NCBI GenBank assembly: GCA_036245525.1
Contig: BTPG01000006.1
Location: 69,923,101 to 69,987,100 of the forward strand
DNA: 64,000 bases
Reading direction: 5' to 3'
Origin: Semisulcospira habei
Lineage: Eukaryota > Mollusca > Gastropoda > Semisulcospiridae
Shown: piece by piece, positions 33,346 to 43,323 of the stretch
Layout: every line of letters begins with the position of its first letter
Position numbering within the stretch: position 1 is the first letter of the stretch
The notes under the pieces: model-generated
What the model saw: the letters and a program-made list of their open reading frames with translations, nothing else
Told to the model about the DNA's origin: nothing
Databases searched by the model: none
Position numbers and translations under genes: made by a program

Positions 33346-34110
33346 TTCCAGCTTGTGCAGGTGTGGCAGGCGGCGATGATGCACCTGCCCATCCCCTGGG
33401 GTGGGGTCAGCGGATTGGTTCACTCCCTCCAGACTCGGGGCGTCGTTTTTACCCACCATCTTCCTCTCGTCCATCAGGACCACACACACAACACAAAAAC
33501 CAGTAAGACCAGATTCAGGTTTCAGACTATCACACTGTTGAAGTGGGTCACGTTTCCATCAGAAAAACGAAGAATGGGATGTGCAGACAAGTTCAACGAG
33601 AGTGAAAGCGTCAGTGCAAGTTTCAGATGATACTTGGGTAAGTTTCCATTGGATGAAGGAATAAGGTGACGCCAATAACGATGATGCAGACCGGTATAAC
33701 GTTGACCGTTCCAATTTACGTTTCCATCCACCCGAATTATGATCAAGTTTATGACAGAATTTCAGGGTTTAGACGACACATGGGTTATGGCTACGTTTCC
33801 ATTGACTCTGCAAAATGCAATCAAAGATCACACGCTGTTTTTGTTGTTGCTGCTGCTGTTTCAGTTTCTAAACATCACTAAAATGGTCAAGATATTAAAT
33901 GAGGACGAATAAGATGCAAATACAGATGCAGTCACATTATACAATGCAGGCGGTTAGAATTCCAGATGCAAATCGCTGTATTCTGCAACCAACAGGCAAA
34001 TTCTGTGGAAACGGACGATGCGAAGCACAGACGATTCACACAAGGGCCGTGGACCTTCAGATCTAAAGATGTCGAAGTTCTGGTGACATGGACACCCTCA
34101 AACCTGTGAA
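33346..34110. other. No gene recognised; recurrent gtttccat motif
   Basis: The motif acgtttccat, or close variants, recurs near 33549, 33636, 33717 and 33793, with gtggaaacg inverted near 34006. Such motif spacing is seen in eroded fold-back DNA transposons. Nothing codes convincingly. Confidence 0.35.
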
Positions 34111-34112
34111 GG

Positions 34113-34310
34113 CAAAAAGACAATAATTTCAGTTTTGAGAAAAACGAGTTTTTCATTGACATACAAGACAATATCTCCAATTTTATAAAAAGTAAGATTT
34201 TTCATTGTGTTACAATGAAAATCTTGCGTAAGCAAGATTTTCATTGTAATACAATAAAAAAAAATCTTACATTTTACAAAAATGGAGTCACTGTCTGTTG
34301 CCTGCAAAGG
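34113..34310. repeat. Fold-back element, family B (copy 4, double core)
   Basis: Two family B cores in tandem: gtaagatttttcattgtgtt with acaatgaaaatcttgc, then gcaagattttcattgtaata with aaaaaatcttacattttac. An outer pair, ccaattttataaaaagtaag and cttacattttacaaaaatgg, encloses both. A more decayed arm lies at 34113-34170. Confidence 0.65.
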
Positions 34311-34587
34311 GCAACGCTTTCTAGGAAAAAAAAACAAAAAACAACCGAAGACAGTTGGTCACACTGGTGAATGACTTTTAGCTCTTTGTTCAACTGACGA
34401 GTCCAGTGCAAGTTCACATAAGACACTATTCTTGCGCGTCAAGTATGATGTCGCTGACACAATGTAAAGTCACACCGGGTCGTAAATACAGAAAATAAAA
34501 GTTCTCTTCTTTTCTTACAGCTGAGACAACAGTAACGCGAATCATGCGACCAGAAGAAATTATTAGTTCTGCCTTTGTTGTCAACTC

Positions 34588-34692
34588 AAAAGACTGCAAG
34601 TTCATTTTTGTGAAACGCGAGATTTTCATTGTAATACCACCTCAGTCTCGCTTTTCACAAGAATAGACTTATTGTCTTTTGCCTTCATAAGG
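34588..34692. repeat. Fold-back element, family B (copy 5)
   Basis: tttgtgaaacgcgagatttt and agtctcgcttttcacaag around cattgtaataccacctc. The right flank atagacttattgtcttttgc matches the copy at 19133. Confidence 0.65.
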
Positions 34693-34794
34693 TATAGTTG
34701 TGTGATGACGTGGCACGCGCCACGGTAATCACGTGAAGATCACAACACGCACATTGCGACGTCGAACATGCAGAAAGTCTTCGATACTAAAAAT

Positions 34795-34980
34795 ATATAT
34801 ATATATTGCACTGTTTCACTGTGTACTGATGTGTGACAGACGGAACACACGACACACAAGGTCAGGTCACAAAGAGAGAGTTAGTTAGTTATTTGGGTTT
34901 AACGCCGAGCAGGCGACTAAGGACATCTCACGGCGGCGGTACAAAGAGAGAGAGTATAGTATCTAAATAGGGTTATAACA
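34795..34980. repeat. Repeat M, copy carrying a SINE insertion
   Basis: Second copy of the 33225-33345 sequence, starting atatatattgcactgtttca, split by the 60-bp insertion at 34881-34940. Confidence 0.65.
34881..34940 (-). mobile_element. Short SINE S2 insertion with 12-bp target duplication
   Basis: Flanked by acaaagagagag at 34869-34880 and 34941-34952, while the related sequence at 33292-33310 lacks the insert. On the - strand it runs from gagatgtccttagtcgcctg through cggcgttaaacccaaat to an aactaact tail. Heavy 5' truncation plus a target duplication indicate LINE-mediated retroposition. Confidence 0.8.
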
Positions 34981-35021
34981 CAATACAGCTGCAAGCCTGG
35001 CAAAATCAGAAGGTCTAAATT

Positions 35022-35125
35022 GCACGTGTTTTGACAAAAACAGTGGGCTAAATGCCAGTACAAACATGCGATATTACATGTTTGTCCTGGCTTTTAATAG
35101 GCACTGTTTTCGTCCAAACACGTGC
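35022..35125. repeat. Inverted repeat, about 45-bp arms
   Basis: gcacgtgttttgacaaaaac and gttttcgtccaaacacgtgc at the ends, tgccagtacaaacatg and catgtttgtcctggc inside. No second copy was found in the window. Confidence 0.65.
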
Positions 35126-35165
35126 AGCATCTTCACTGTCGAGAACACGTGAACATGATACAACA

Positions 35166-35307
35166 GCCGGGGGGCTCACCAGGATTTATGCCTCTTGCTG
35201 ACCAATTTACATCCATGTTTTTTGGGCGGTTTTGGCTTTTGGTCGTTGAATGAACAAAGATTTCATAACAAAAAAAAATGTACGTACAGTGGCAGGAAGG
35301 TGGTTAA
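35166..35307. mobile_element. Half of a family A MITE
   Basis: Starts in the right arm (ggggctcaccaggatttatg then cctcttgc), continues through the conserved interior ggttttggcttttggtcgtt and gtggcaggaaggtggttaa, ending in TTAA. The left half is missing. Confidence 0.7.
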
Positions 35308-35410
35308 CAAATTGACGCAGTATTGGCGATACCATTCGTCGGCAAAGCCGATCTGACTCATGGCACCTGCTAGTTCCGCCGAGCGGCATCGTCTGCAGCA
35401 GTCAATGGGT

Positions 35411-35592
35411 TTAACCCCTTGAATGCCGAGAAAAAGTGACCAAGATCCGACTGCAAGAGACAGATCCTCATGAGCCTCCGCGACTGCCTCTTGCTGAGAC
35501 CAATTTATATCCACTTTTTTGGATGGTTTTGGCTTTTGGTTATTGAATGAACTTGACAAAGATGTCAGGAACAACAATGTACGTGCTGTGAC
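35411..35592. mobile_element. Family A MITE with collapsed core
   Basis: Starts TTAACCCCTTGAATGCCGAG. The hairpin is shortened (gcaagagacagatcctcatg directly followed by cgactgcctcttgc), with most of the right arm lost. The right interior, ggttttggcttttggttatt, is intact. Confidence 0.7.
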
Positions 35593-35747
35593 AAAAAAAG
35601 CAAACTAAGCGTCCAGCAGACGCGATTCAAGGTACTCACATTGCTGAAAACACACCCAAAAAAAATGGTGAATGGATAACTTCATCCTCAGAGAAATTCC
35701 GACACAGTAAAAAACACACATCGGAAAGGACAAGAACAACACAGGCG

Positions 35748-35852
35748 GTTCTTGTGCTCGTACTTGACAAAGCGTGGGTCTTTTTTGTTGGGCGGAAATT
35801 TCTATACAAATTCCCAACACGAAAGAACCACGCTTTGTCAAGTACGACAGAA
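35748..35852. repeat. Inverted repeat, about 35-bp arms
   Basis: cagaactg at the right mirrors cggttcttg at the left, and gtacttgacaaagcgtgg mirrors ccacgctttgtcaagtac. The loop is about 20 bp around ggcggaaatttctatac. Confidence 0.65.
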
Positions 35853-35956
35853 CTGTGTTATACTTTACTGATGCGCTCGGTAGTCACGTATTTTGGTATG
35901 GATTCACTTCACACGCAGGCCTGCAGTACATTTTTCGCCAAAAGGTGCAGCCTGCA

Positions 35957-35995
<39 letters not shown>

Positions 35996-36215
35996 TGTAC
36001 ACTAGCAGTTCAGTGCCGCCTGCTCACGTACGCACGCGCGCGGCACGAGGAGCTAGGTGTGCCGATACTGACCCCTTGTGCTGGTTTATCATTTTGGTCC
36101 TTAATGCTCTCAGCCGAAAGTCCAAATTCACAGACCAGCAAACATTTCTCCTCAACTCACGTTCGGTAAATCGCAGGCCAGTAGAAATTTCTGGGCAAAA
36201 ATGCTGGGCAGTGGG

Positions 36216-36258
36216 CAGATGTTCACATCTGCACGGCAGATGTTCACATCTGCACGGG
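36216..36258. repeat. Two tandem 21-bp palindromic units at the LINE 5' end
   Basis: gcagatgttcacatctgcac occurs twice with one base between. Each unit is a self-complementary gcagatg/catctgc hairpin, possibly part of the element's 5' leader structure or promoter. Confidence 0.7.
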
Positions 36259-36899
36259 ACATAGACGACCCCGCCCTCCACGAGTCGCCTGCTGCCTTGC
36301 AGGCCTGGCCGCTTGGCTGCGGAAAGGCTAAGGGAGGAAACCCCTGACATCAAAGCCCCCGTGTCTCCGGGGAAGGCTTTTGAGCCAGAGACTAGGACAA
36401 GGACAGTCTGATATAAAACCTACGACCCGAGGACCTCGATGCCATCGTCCCAGCTTGCTAGGCCATGGCAGATGAACCAAGGGTTTAAAGGGTGGGGCCA
36501 GTACTGCGCACACTGCACTCCACCAAAAAGCTCCACTGCGCAGGCTTTAGGAAACGTCCACGGACCATGACACTGACCATTCCAAGTCCTGTAGCGACGG
36601 GCGAGGGGCGAAACGGCAGGTGAAAGATGTCACTGGAAGCCGCAGTCTCAAACCTGCATGCAGGCGGTTCAGGATATTGGTCGCCTGATGTTGACCTGGG
36701 GATGACAACATCACTCGGCACACCCTGAACGACCAAGCAGCCTTCTCTAGGGACAGCACTGCTTGCTCCACACGGAGAGGGGCCTAGAAAAGGTGGCCTA
36801 ACCAAAGCTCGTCCCCTCGCAACCCCAGTTGGCTAGCCGCGGTCAACGGGCATCTTCTCCTGCGGTCAAAAAACAAGAAAGAATAACGGATCCACTCTC

Positions 36900-39800
36900 A
36901 TGACGACCACGACCGGACTCAACGTAGCATGCTGGAACGTCCGAACCATGCTCGACAAAGCAGACAGCGGACGCCCTGAACGTCGCTCCGCCCTCATTGC
37001 CCATGAATTGCGGAGGTTAAACATCGACATCGCCGCGCTCAGCGAAGTACGCCTTCCGGACGAAGGCAGCCTCCAAGAACTTGGTGCTGGGTACACCCTC
37101 TACTGGTCAGGCAGGCCTGCATCAGAAAGACGGCTCTCAGGCGTGGGTTTCATGGTCAAGACATCCATTGCGACTAAGCTGGAAAACCTACCAACGGGCC
37201 ACTCAGACCGCATCATGTCCATGCGCCTCCCACTGAGACACCAGCAACACGTCACCCTTCTCAGTGTGTACTCCCCAACCCTCCTGGCAGAGCCTGCTGA
37301 AAAGGACAAGTTTTACACTGACCTGCGCAGCCTCATACAGAGTACCCCTGCAGACGACAAAGTCATCATCCTTGGCGACTTCAACGCCAGAGTGGGCCAG
37401 GACTCTGAAGCCTGGAAAGGAGTCCTCGGCAAGCATGGCGTGGGGAACTGCAATGACAATGGCCGCCTACTGTTGGAGTTCTGTGCGGAGCAGCATCTGG
37501 TCATCACCAACACTACTTTTCAGCAAAAGGACAGTCGAAAGACCACCTGGATGCATCCTCGCTCCAAACACTGGCACCTTATCGACTATGTCCTAGTGCG
37601 TCAGAGGGACAGCAGTGACGTCCTCCTCACCAGAGTGATGCCCAGCGCAGAGTGCCACACTGACCACCGCCTTGTTCGCTGCAAACTCAGGCTCCACTTC
37701 AGGCCAAAACCCAAGAAATGGGGGCCCCCCAAGAAAAAGCTTGATGTTGCCAGCCTTCAGCGTGACGATGTGAAAGCCGCCTTTCAGACAGATTTACAGC
37801 GCAGGCTCAAAGACACAGCGGACCCAGTAGACCCCTCCCCTGAAACACTTTGGGAACAACTGAAAACTGCTATTGCAAAATCCTCTGCAGAAGTCTTGGG
37901 TTTCGCCAGAAAGAAGAACAAAGACTGGTTTGACGAAAACGATGTAGAGATCCAGGAACACCTAGCAAACAAAAGAGCCGCCCATCAGGCCCACCTAGCC
38001 CAGCCTTCCTGCCCTGTGAAGAAGTCTGCCTTCCGCCTCGTCTGCAGCAGTCTCCAGCGCAAGCTCAGAGATCTCCAGAATGAGTGGTGGACCAGACTTG
38101 CACAGAGGACCCAGCTTTGTGCTGACAATGGTGACTACAGGGGCTTCTACGAAGCACTGAAAGCAGTGTATGGCCCCAGGCACCTGGTACAAAGTCCCCT
38201 GCGAAGCGCGAATGGCCAGGCACTCCTCACAGATAATACCTCCATCTTGAACCGCTGGTCGGAATACTTTCAGAGCCTTTTCAGCGCTGAGCGCACTGTT
38301 CAAGAAGCAGTCGTCCTACAAATCCCACACCTCCCAGTAAAGGTTGAATTGGACGAACCGCCCACCGCTGAAGAGACCCTCACAGCCATCCACCAGCTCA
38401 AGAGTGGCAAAGCAGCAGGCATTGATGGAATACCGCCAGAGATCTGGAAACATGGAGGCACAGCACTGCACAACAAGCTCCATGACCTCTTTCTCTGCTG
38501 CTGGGAGGAAGGAACACTACCAAAAGATCTCCGTGATGCAGTCGTTATCACCCTGTACAAGAACAAAGGCGAGAAGTCTGACTGTTCCAACTATCGGGGA
38601 ATTACCCTGCTGTCCATTGCTGGGAAAATCCTTGCAAGGCTGCTCCTGAATCGGCTGGTACCTGCCATCGCTGAAGACCAACTCCCAGAGGGCCAGTGTG
38701 GCTTCAGAGCAAACAGGAGCACCACCGATATGGTCTTTGTGCTGAGACAGCTACAGAAGAAGTGCCGCGAGCAGAACAAAGGGCTGTATGTAACATTTGT
38801 CGACCTAACAAAAGCGTTCGACACTGTGAGCAGGCAAGGCATGTGGCAGATCCTGGAGCGACTTGGCTGTCCCCCAAAGTTCCTCAACATGATTGTCCAG
38901 CTACACGAGGACCAGCAAGGCCAGGTCAGACTCAACAATGACCTCTCAGAACCATTCCCTATTCTCAACGGCGTAAAGCAGGGCTGCGTGCTGGCACCGA
39001 CCCTCTTCACCATCTTTTTTAGCATGATGTTGAAGCAGGCCACAGTGGACCTCGATGATGACGATGCAGTGTACATCAGGTATCGTCTCGATGGCAGCCT
39101 GTTCAACCTCAGACGACTGCAGGCCCACACGAAAACCCTAGACCAACTGATTCGTGAGCTGCTTTTTGCTGATGATGCTGCCCTCGTTGCACACACAGAG
39201 AGAGCCCTGCAGCGCATCACGTCTTGCTTCGCAGATGCTGCCCAGCTCTTTGGACTCGAGGTCAGTCTGAAAAAGACAGAGGTCCTCCATCAGCCGGCAC
39301 CCAAGACAGTGTATCGCCCTCCTCACATCACCATTGGCGAGTCTGAACTAAAGTCAGTGCACCAGTTTACTTACCTTGGCTGCATTATCACGTCGGACGC
39401 CAAGCTGGACAAGGAGCTTGACAGCAGGCTGGCAAAAGCGAACAGCGCTTTCGGGCGACTTTTCAAGCGGGTGTGGCACAATCAACAGCTGAAAACAGGC
39501 ACCAAGATCAGCGTGTACAGAGCTGTGGTCCTCACCACCCTGCTGTATGGTTCCGAGTCCTGGGCCCCCTACCGCAGCCAACTACGACTCCTCGAACGCT
39601 TCCACCAGCGCTGCCTGCGTACCATCCTGGGCATTCACTGGAGTGACTATGTCACCAACGTCGAGGTCCTTGAACATCCTGAAACTGTGAGCATCGAGGC
39701 TTTGCTGCTGCGGACACAGCTCCGCTGGGCGGGGCATGTCTCCAGGATGGAGGATCATCGCCTACCAAAGATCACCCTGTTCGGCGAGCTTGCTACTGGA

Positions 39801-40127
39801 CACCGTGACAGAGGGGCACCAAAGAAGAGATACAAAGACTGTCTCAAGAAGTCACTTAGTGCCTGCCAAATCGACCACCACCAGTGGTCTTCGCTTGCTG
39901 CGGACCGTGACACCTGGCGCTCCACCATTTACAAGGCAGCTGTCTCCTTTGAGGACTCTCACAGAGCTAGTCTTAAGGACAAGCGGCTCAGGAGAAAAAA
40001 CAGAGATGCCGCAGCTCAGAACCCCGGCCATACCTTCCCTTGCAGCCACTGCGGTCGAACCTGCCTGTCTCGGATTGGCCTCCGCAGCCACGAACAAGCC
40101 TGCAGACGTCGTGGGCAACTCCTATAA
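36900..40127 (+). CDS. LINE ORF2-type protein: APE endonuclease, reverse transcriptase, C2HC zinc finger
   Basis: A 1075-residue uninterrupted frame. The endonuclease spans 6-262: LNVACWNVRTM (7-17), LSEVRL (48-52, catalytic Glu), VYSPT (123-127), ILGDFNARVG (157-166), the DYVLVR region near 229-234 and HTDHRLVRC (253-261, catalytic His). Reverse transcriptase spans about 490-800: SGKAAGIDGIPPEIWK (502-517), NYRGITLLSIAGK (564-576), GQCGFRANRSTTD (598-610), VTFVDLTKAFDTV (631-643, catalytic Asp), LNGVKQGCVLAPTLF (689-703) and LFADDAAL (755-762, catalytic Asp pair). Near the C terminus are RWAGHVSRM and a C-x2-C-x12-H-x3-C finger from Cys1048 to Cys1068. It would nick genomic DNA and reverse-transcribe its own RNA. 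Met 36900 is chosen because the endonuclease follows at once and the sequence upstream is leader. Confidence 0.93.
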   Translation: MTTTTGLNVACWNVRTMLDKADSGRPERRSALIAHELRRLNIDIAALSEVRLPDEGSLQELGAGYTLYWSGRPASERRLSGVGFMVKTSIATKLENLPTGHSDRIMSMRLPLRHQQHVTLLSVYSPTLLAEPAEKDKFYTDLRSLIQSTPADDKVIILGDFNARVGQDSEAWKGVLGKHGVGNCNDNGRLLLEFCAEQHLVITNTTFQQKDSRKTTWMHPRSKHWHLIDYVLVRQRDSSDVLLTRVMPSAECHTDHRLVRCKLRLHFRPKPKKWGPPKKKLDVASLQRDDVKAAFQTDLQRRLKDTADPVDPSPETLWEQLKTAIAKSSAEVLGFARKKNKDWFDENDVEIQEHLANKRAAHQAHLAQPSCPVKKSAFRLVCSSLQRKLRDLQNEWWTRLAQRTQLCADNGDYRGFYEALKAVYGPRHLVQSPLRSANGQALLTDNTSILNRWSEYFQSLFSAERTVQEAVVLQIPHLPVKVELDEPPTAEETLTAIHQLKSGKAAGIDGIPPEIWKHGGTALHNKLHDLFLCCWEEGTLPKDLRDAVVITLYKNKGEKSDCSNYRGITLLSIAGKILARLLLNRLVPAIAEDQLPEGQCGFRANRSTTDMVFVLRQLQKKCREQNKGLYVTFVDLTKAFDTVSRQGMWQILERLGCPPKFLNMIVQLHEDQQGQVRLNNDLSEPFPILNGVKQGCVLAPTLFTIFFSMMLKQATVDLDDDDAVYIRYRLDGSLFNLRRLQAHTKTLDQLIRELLFADDAALVAHTERALQRITSCFADAAQLFGLEVSLKKTEVLHQPAPKTVYRPPHITIGESELKSVHQFTYLGCIITSDAKLDKELDSRLAKANSAFGRLFKRVWHNQQLKTGTKISVYRAVVLTTLLYGSESWAPYRSQLRLLERFHQRCLRTILGIHWSDYVTNVEVLEHPETVSIEALLLRTQLRWAGHVSRMEDHRLPKITLFGELATGHRDRGAPKKRYKDCLKKSLSACQIDHHQWSSLAADRDTWRSTIYKAAVSFEDSHRASLKDKRLRRKNRDAAAQNPGHTFPCSHCGRTCLSRIGLRSHEQACRRRGQLL

Positions 40128-40167
40128 AATCTTCGTTCGCGAAGTCAAGCCAAGAGAGAAATTTCTG

Positions 40168-40522
40168 AAATACTGATGCTCGCACATGGTAATTGCACCA
40201 GATCAGTACAAGACAGAATTGACCAGGCGGCAAAGATCAGCCTCTGTGGAACGGCAAGGTGGTGCGGTATCACCCAACGACCTCCACAGTCTGAGGAGTA
40301 GAGATACTACATGTATCAGGATACCGATCCACATCAAAGAGGCATCGTTCCTCATGCTTATTGATAGTCTACTAAAGACTGTGAAGCTCAGATGCTACCC
40401 AGAGCGTTCGAATCTCGTCCGACAATAGGCCGCCGTGGGTTCTGCAGTAAAAATCTGTTCAGACTGTTATCAGTGAACCGTTTTTTAAATCGTTGTCGGG
40501 GAACACATTCAGCCTTAAATCC
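40168..40522. other. No gene recognised; weak tRNA-like fragment
   Basis: gagcgttcgaatctcg near 40401 resembles a tRNA B box, but no acceptor or D arm can be drawn. No coding region is supported. Confidence 0.3.
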
Positions 40523-40735
40523 TTAACCCGTTCAGTGCCAGTTGACAAGGTTTGTTCTTCTGCAGTCTTCGTTAATTCAACAACAAACTTTAGAGGAAAA
40601 AAAATTACGGGGGCCTGTCCCGGCCGGGGAATGGATTTAAAGTGGTTTTAGTAAGAGGCATAGATCCTCATAAGCCCCCGCAACAGCGGGGGCTCATGAG
40701 GATCTATACCTCTTGCAGTTGGGTGGGGTTAAAAT
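40523..40735. mobile_element. TTAA-type MITE, family A
   Basis: Starts TTAACCCGTTCAGTGCCAG. Core palindrome 40651-40716, gtaagaggcatagatcctca to gaggatctatacctcttgc, around cccccgcaacagcggggg. The left interior tctgcagtcttcgttaattc is shared with the copy at 21650. The right end is eroded. Confidence 0.75.
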
Positions 40736-40872
40736 GTTCTCAAAAATACGCCTTAAAGATCATTAAACGTTTCACTAAATGGCTTGCCTACTATGATCTG
40801 TTCCAGACCGCTTGAAGGCGAGGGATAGGGGTACGCGGGCCCGTTTGCGCTTATTCTGCACTGATTTGGCAA

Positions 40873-40966
40873 AAGCCTGTACTGAATCCATTTCTGTGAA
40901 AAGCGAGACTTGCCATGTATACTTTGAAAATTTCGCTTTACACAGAAATGGATTAACTGGCATTTG
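40873..40966. repeat. Fold-back element, family B (copy 6)
   Basis: gaatccatttctgtgaaaag on the left is mirrored by tttacacagaaatggatt on the right, with cgagacttgcc and gaaaatttcg inside. Confidence 0.65.
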
Positions 40967-41109
40967 GGCAGCATTCATGCGTTTTTCACTGCAGCTCAAC
41001 GGTGCACGTAAAACGCAATGACACGAATGATATATAGAGTCTATTCAGACCTTCATCGACATAAATAACGCCGCCTGACAAAACGAGCGAAGCCCAATAG
41101 CTGTAGTTT

Positions 41110-41217
41110 ACAATTTCTTCTTTTAGAAAAGAACCCAACGGAGAAAGAAACGCCCTTAGAAAAAAAGACAGCTACAACACAGTTGGGTTGTAACAGTCTT
41201 TTCCAGATTCCGAAGCA
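41110..41217. repeat. Penelope-like inverted segment (PLR), degenerate copy
   Basis: aacccaacggagaaagaaac and ttagaaaaaaagacagctac on the left. The right arm gttgtaacagtcttttcc is the complement of the gacagctacaacac portion. Confidence 0.5.
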
Positions 41218-41360
41218 AAACAATAAAGCTGTCAAGATAGTAATAATCTAACCAGATCTACACTGACACAAATAATATCATAATTAAGAACGACTAGCGT
41301 ACTAGCCGCGGTGAAGATCGCAAAGCGATCTACACGATATGTTTCGTACCCTATAGATGA

Positions 41361-41441
41361 GTGCGTCAGTGGGTGCTGGTCTGTGATGTTGGACTTTACG
41401 GCTTTGAGCCGTAAGGTTCAAAATCGCAGACCAGCGCACTT
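41361..41441. repeat. Fold-back element, family D (copy 2)
   Basis: gtgctggtctgtgatgttgg and actttacggctt on the left; gagccgtaaggttcaaaatc and gcagaccagcgcac on the right. Confidence 0.75.
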
Positions 41442-41595
41442 GTACATAATGTCGGACGTTTGATCTTTGGTGGACCGCTTGATGCACTGACATGCGCTCG
41501 GTAAAATCCAACATCACACGCCGCCATTCAGTGGAGCGCACGTAACGCCTAGTAGATCTCAACCCGCCCTTTGAATGCCTAAAAAAAGAATACCT

Positions 41596-41660
41596 ACAAG
41601 AGTCATAGATCCTCGTGAGCCCCCGAATTGCGGGGGCTCATGAGGATCTATGCCTCTTGC
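41596..41660. repeat. Family A palindrome
   Basis: acaagagtcatagatcctcg to gaggatctatgcctcttgc around cccccgaattgcggggg. The right flank ccatttgtatcagcgttcct and a later ggcggtgaagg resemble the family A interior and terminus. Confidence 0.75.
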
Positions 41661-41662
41661 TA

Positions 41663-42171
41663 AAACCATTTGTATCAGCGTTCCTTTGACGGCTGAAAAT
41701 CTTTGGCGTTGAATTTACGATGAATTCAAAAACGCATTCTGCCCCGGCGCTGGCGGTGAAGGATGACCTCGTCTGCTGGGCGAACACAAGTGACAATGAA
41801 ATCTTTCAGAAATAGCTATGTATGCAGACGCCAGAGAACTTTCATAGCCACAGACGTAAAGCAAACCAGAAGAAAAAAAAATGTAGCCAGTTTCCGTTCG
41901 CCCGATTGACTTGTTTCATTACGAAAATCTGTTCATTTCCCTTTTTCGCCTGAGAGGGTGCGAAAAACAACCGTTCGGGGTGTTGAGTAGACGACGCATT
42001 GGACATCACTCGTGTCAGACTAGCAGACGCCGCAAGGGACATCACTCGTGATGAGTTATTTGCACTTGACCTTCACAGCCGTCTGTGCTGATTTTAAGAA
42101 AATAAATAGAAGAAGCCGTCTTTGCTCGCTATATTTTTTTTTTTATCTCGAAATCGGACACATAACTTTAT
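41663..42171. other. No gene recognised
   Basis: Holds two near-repeats of gacatcactcgtg (about 42002 and 42038); the first with its flank gcagacg...aaggga also resembles 53672-53716. Otherwise unremarkable. Confidence 0.3.
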
Positions 42172-42344
<173 letters not shown>

Positions 42345-42362
42345 CATTGCACGCTATATTTC

Positions 42363-42566
42363 TTAACTCATTCTACCCCAACACCGAAATCCCCAAATTT
42401 TGCTGTTGTCCTCTGAAGACTGCACTCTAGTGCAGGACACAGATCGACCATGATAGTTCAAGGGTGATGCCAGAATAGCTTGGCGCCCATAGGCGCCAAG
42501 CTATTCTGGCATCACCCTTGAACTATCATGGTCAATCATTATCTTGCTGTGGTGTGTCTGGGTTAA
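42363..42566. mobile_element. TTAA-ended MITE, family C
   Basis: Starts TTAACTCATTCTACCCC and ends gtctgggttaa. Core palindrome 42432-42547 with agatcgaccatgatagttca and aactatcatggtcaatcat outside and ccagaatagcttggcgcc mirrored inside. Confidence 0.8.
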
Positions 42567-42907
42567 ACGAGAAATCGGAAACAGACCAGCCACTTCTGGC
42601 TTTACTCGATTTTTTAATGGTGAAATCTAAAACAAAGTACCTTTTTGCTTTGCTCGAAATCAGAAACAGAATATACTTTGAGGGCCAGTGGGTCATTGAC
42701 GTTTGCAATTTTATTTCAGTAAACACACTACTGTACATCATGTACGTAAATGTGCGATCTGCGATAATAACTGCCCGTAAATAATGTGACTGGTACCGTC
42801 ACAATGATATAATTATTTTCTTCATGGCCCTTGACTTTTCCATGACGCAACAGTGAATGGCTATGAGTATACTAATCAGCTTTTCAGTGTACTATTTCGA
42901 GCATATT
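42567..42907. other. No gene recognised
   Basis: A/T-rich spacer; short open frames without recognisable domains. Confidence 0.3.
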
Positions 42908-43003
42908 CCCCGGAAACAAAACGTCTTTGGGTTTCACGACGGCCGCAATGGTCCCGCGCACAGCCGTGGCCGTCATGGGCTCGAGGACCTTTGCTTACGG
43001 GTA
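42908..43003. repeat. Fold-back element, family G (copy 2)
   Basis: ccccggaaacaaaacgtctt, then cacgacggccgcaatggtcc on the left; cgtggccgtcatgggctcga and ggacctttgcttacgggta on the right. It contains gcgcaca in the loop, as does copy 3. Confidence 0.6.
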
Positions 43004-43017
43004 GTGGTATTAACGAT

Positions 43018-43274
43018 TTAACTCATTATACCCCAGACACACCACAGCAAGATAAGGATCGACCATGATAGTTCAAGGGTGGTGCCAGAATAGCTTGGCG
43101 CCCATACATGATAGTTCAAGGGTGATGCCAAAATAGCTTGGCGCCTATGGGCGCCAAGCTATTCTGGCACCACCCTTGAACTATCATGGTCGATCTGTCT
43201 CCTGCACTGCAATGCAGTCTTCAGAGAACAACGGCAAAATTTGGGGATTTCAGTGTTGGGGTAGAATGAGTTAA
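43018..43274. mobile_element. TTAA-ended MITE, family C, with internal arm duplication
   Basis: Starts TTAACTCATTATACCCC and ends gggtagaatgagttaa. The left arm is present twice (gttcaagggtggtgccagaa then gttcaagggtgatgccaaaa) and is answered by a single right arm ending gaactatcatggtcgatc. The termini and the ccaaattttg region are intact. Confidence 0.8.
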
Positions 43275-43323
43275 GAAAGATGTCCAGGGGTGTGGAAATC
43301 GTCCGTACAGTGTCTTTAGCTCC

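Larger units (their letters stand above)
36194..40156 (+). mobile_element. Structurally complete LINE (RTE-like) with 11-bp target duplication
   Basis: Flanked by agaaatttctg at 36183-36193 and 40157-40167. Layout: a GC-rich 5' leader of about 700 bp beginning with two tandem 21-bp units (gcagatgttcacatctgcac twice at about 36216-36258), a single 1075-codon ORF, and a 3' UTR of only about 27 bp ending caagccaag. The 3' boundary agrees with the independent 107-bp copy at 61836-61942. A single EN-RT ORF and very short 3' UTR favour an RTE-like element; the C-terminal zinc finger is less usual for that clade, so the assignment is tentative. No disabling change is visible, so the copy may be young. 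Confidence 0.8.

Noticed and set aside
36866..39581. Numerous - strand frames opposite the complete LINE, up to 209 residues
   Set aside because: Antisense shadows of a conserved coding region; no domains.
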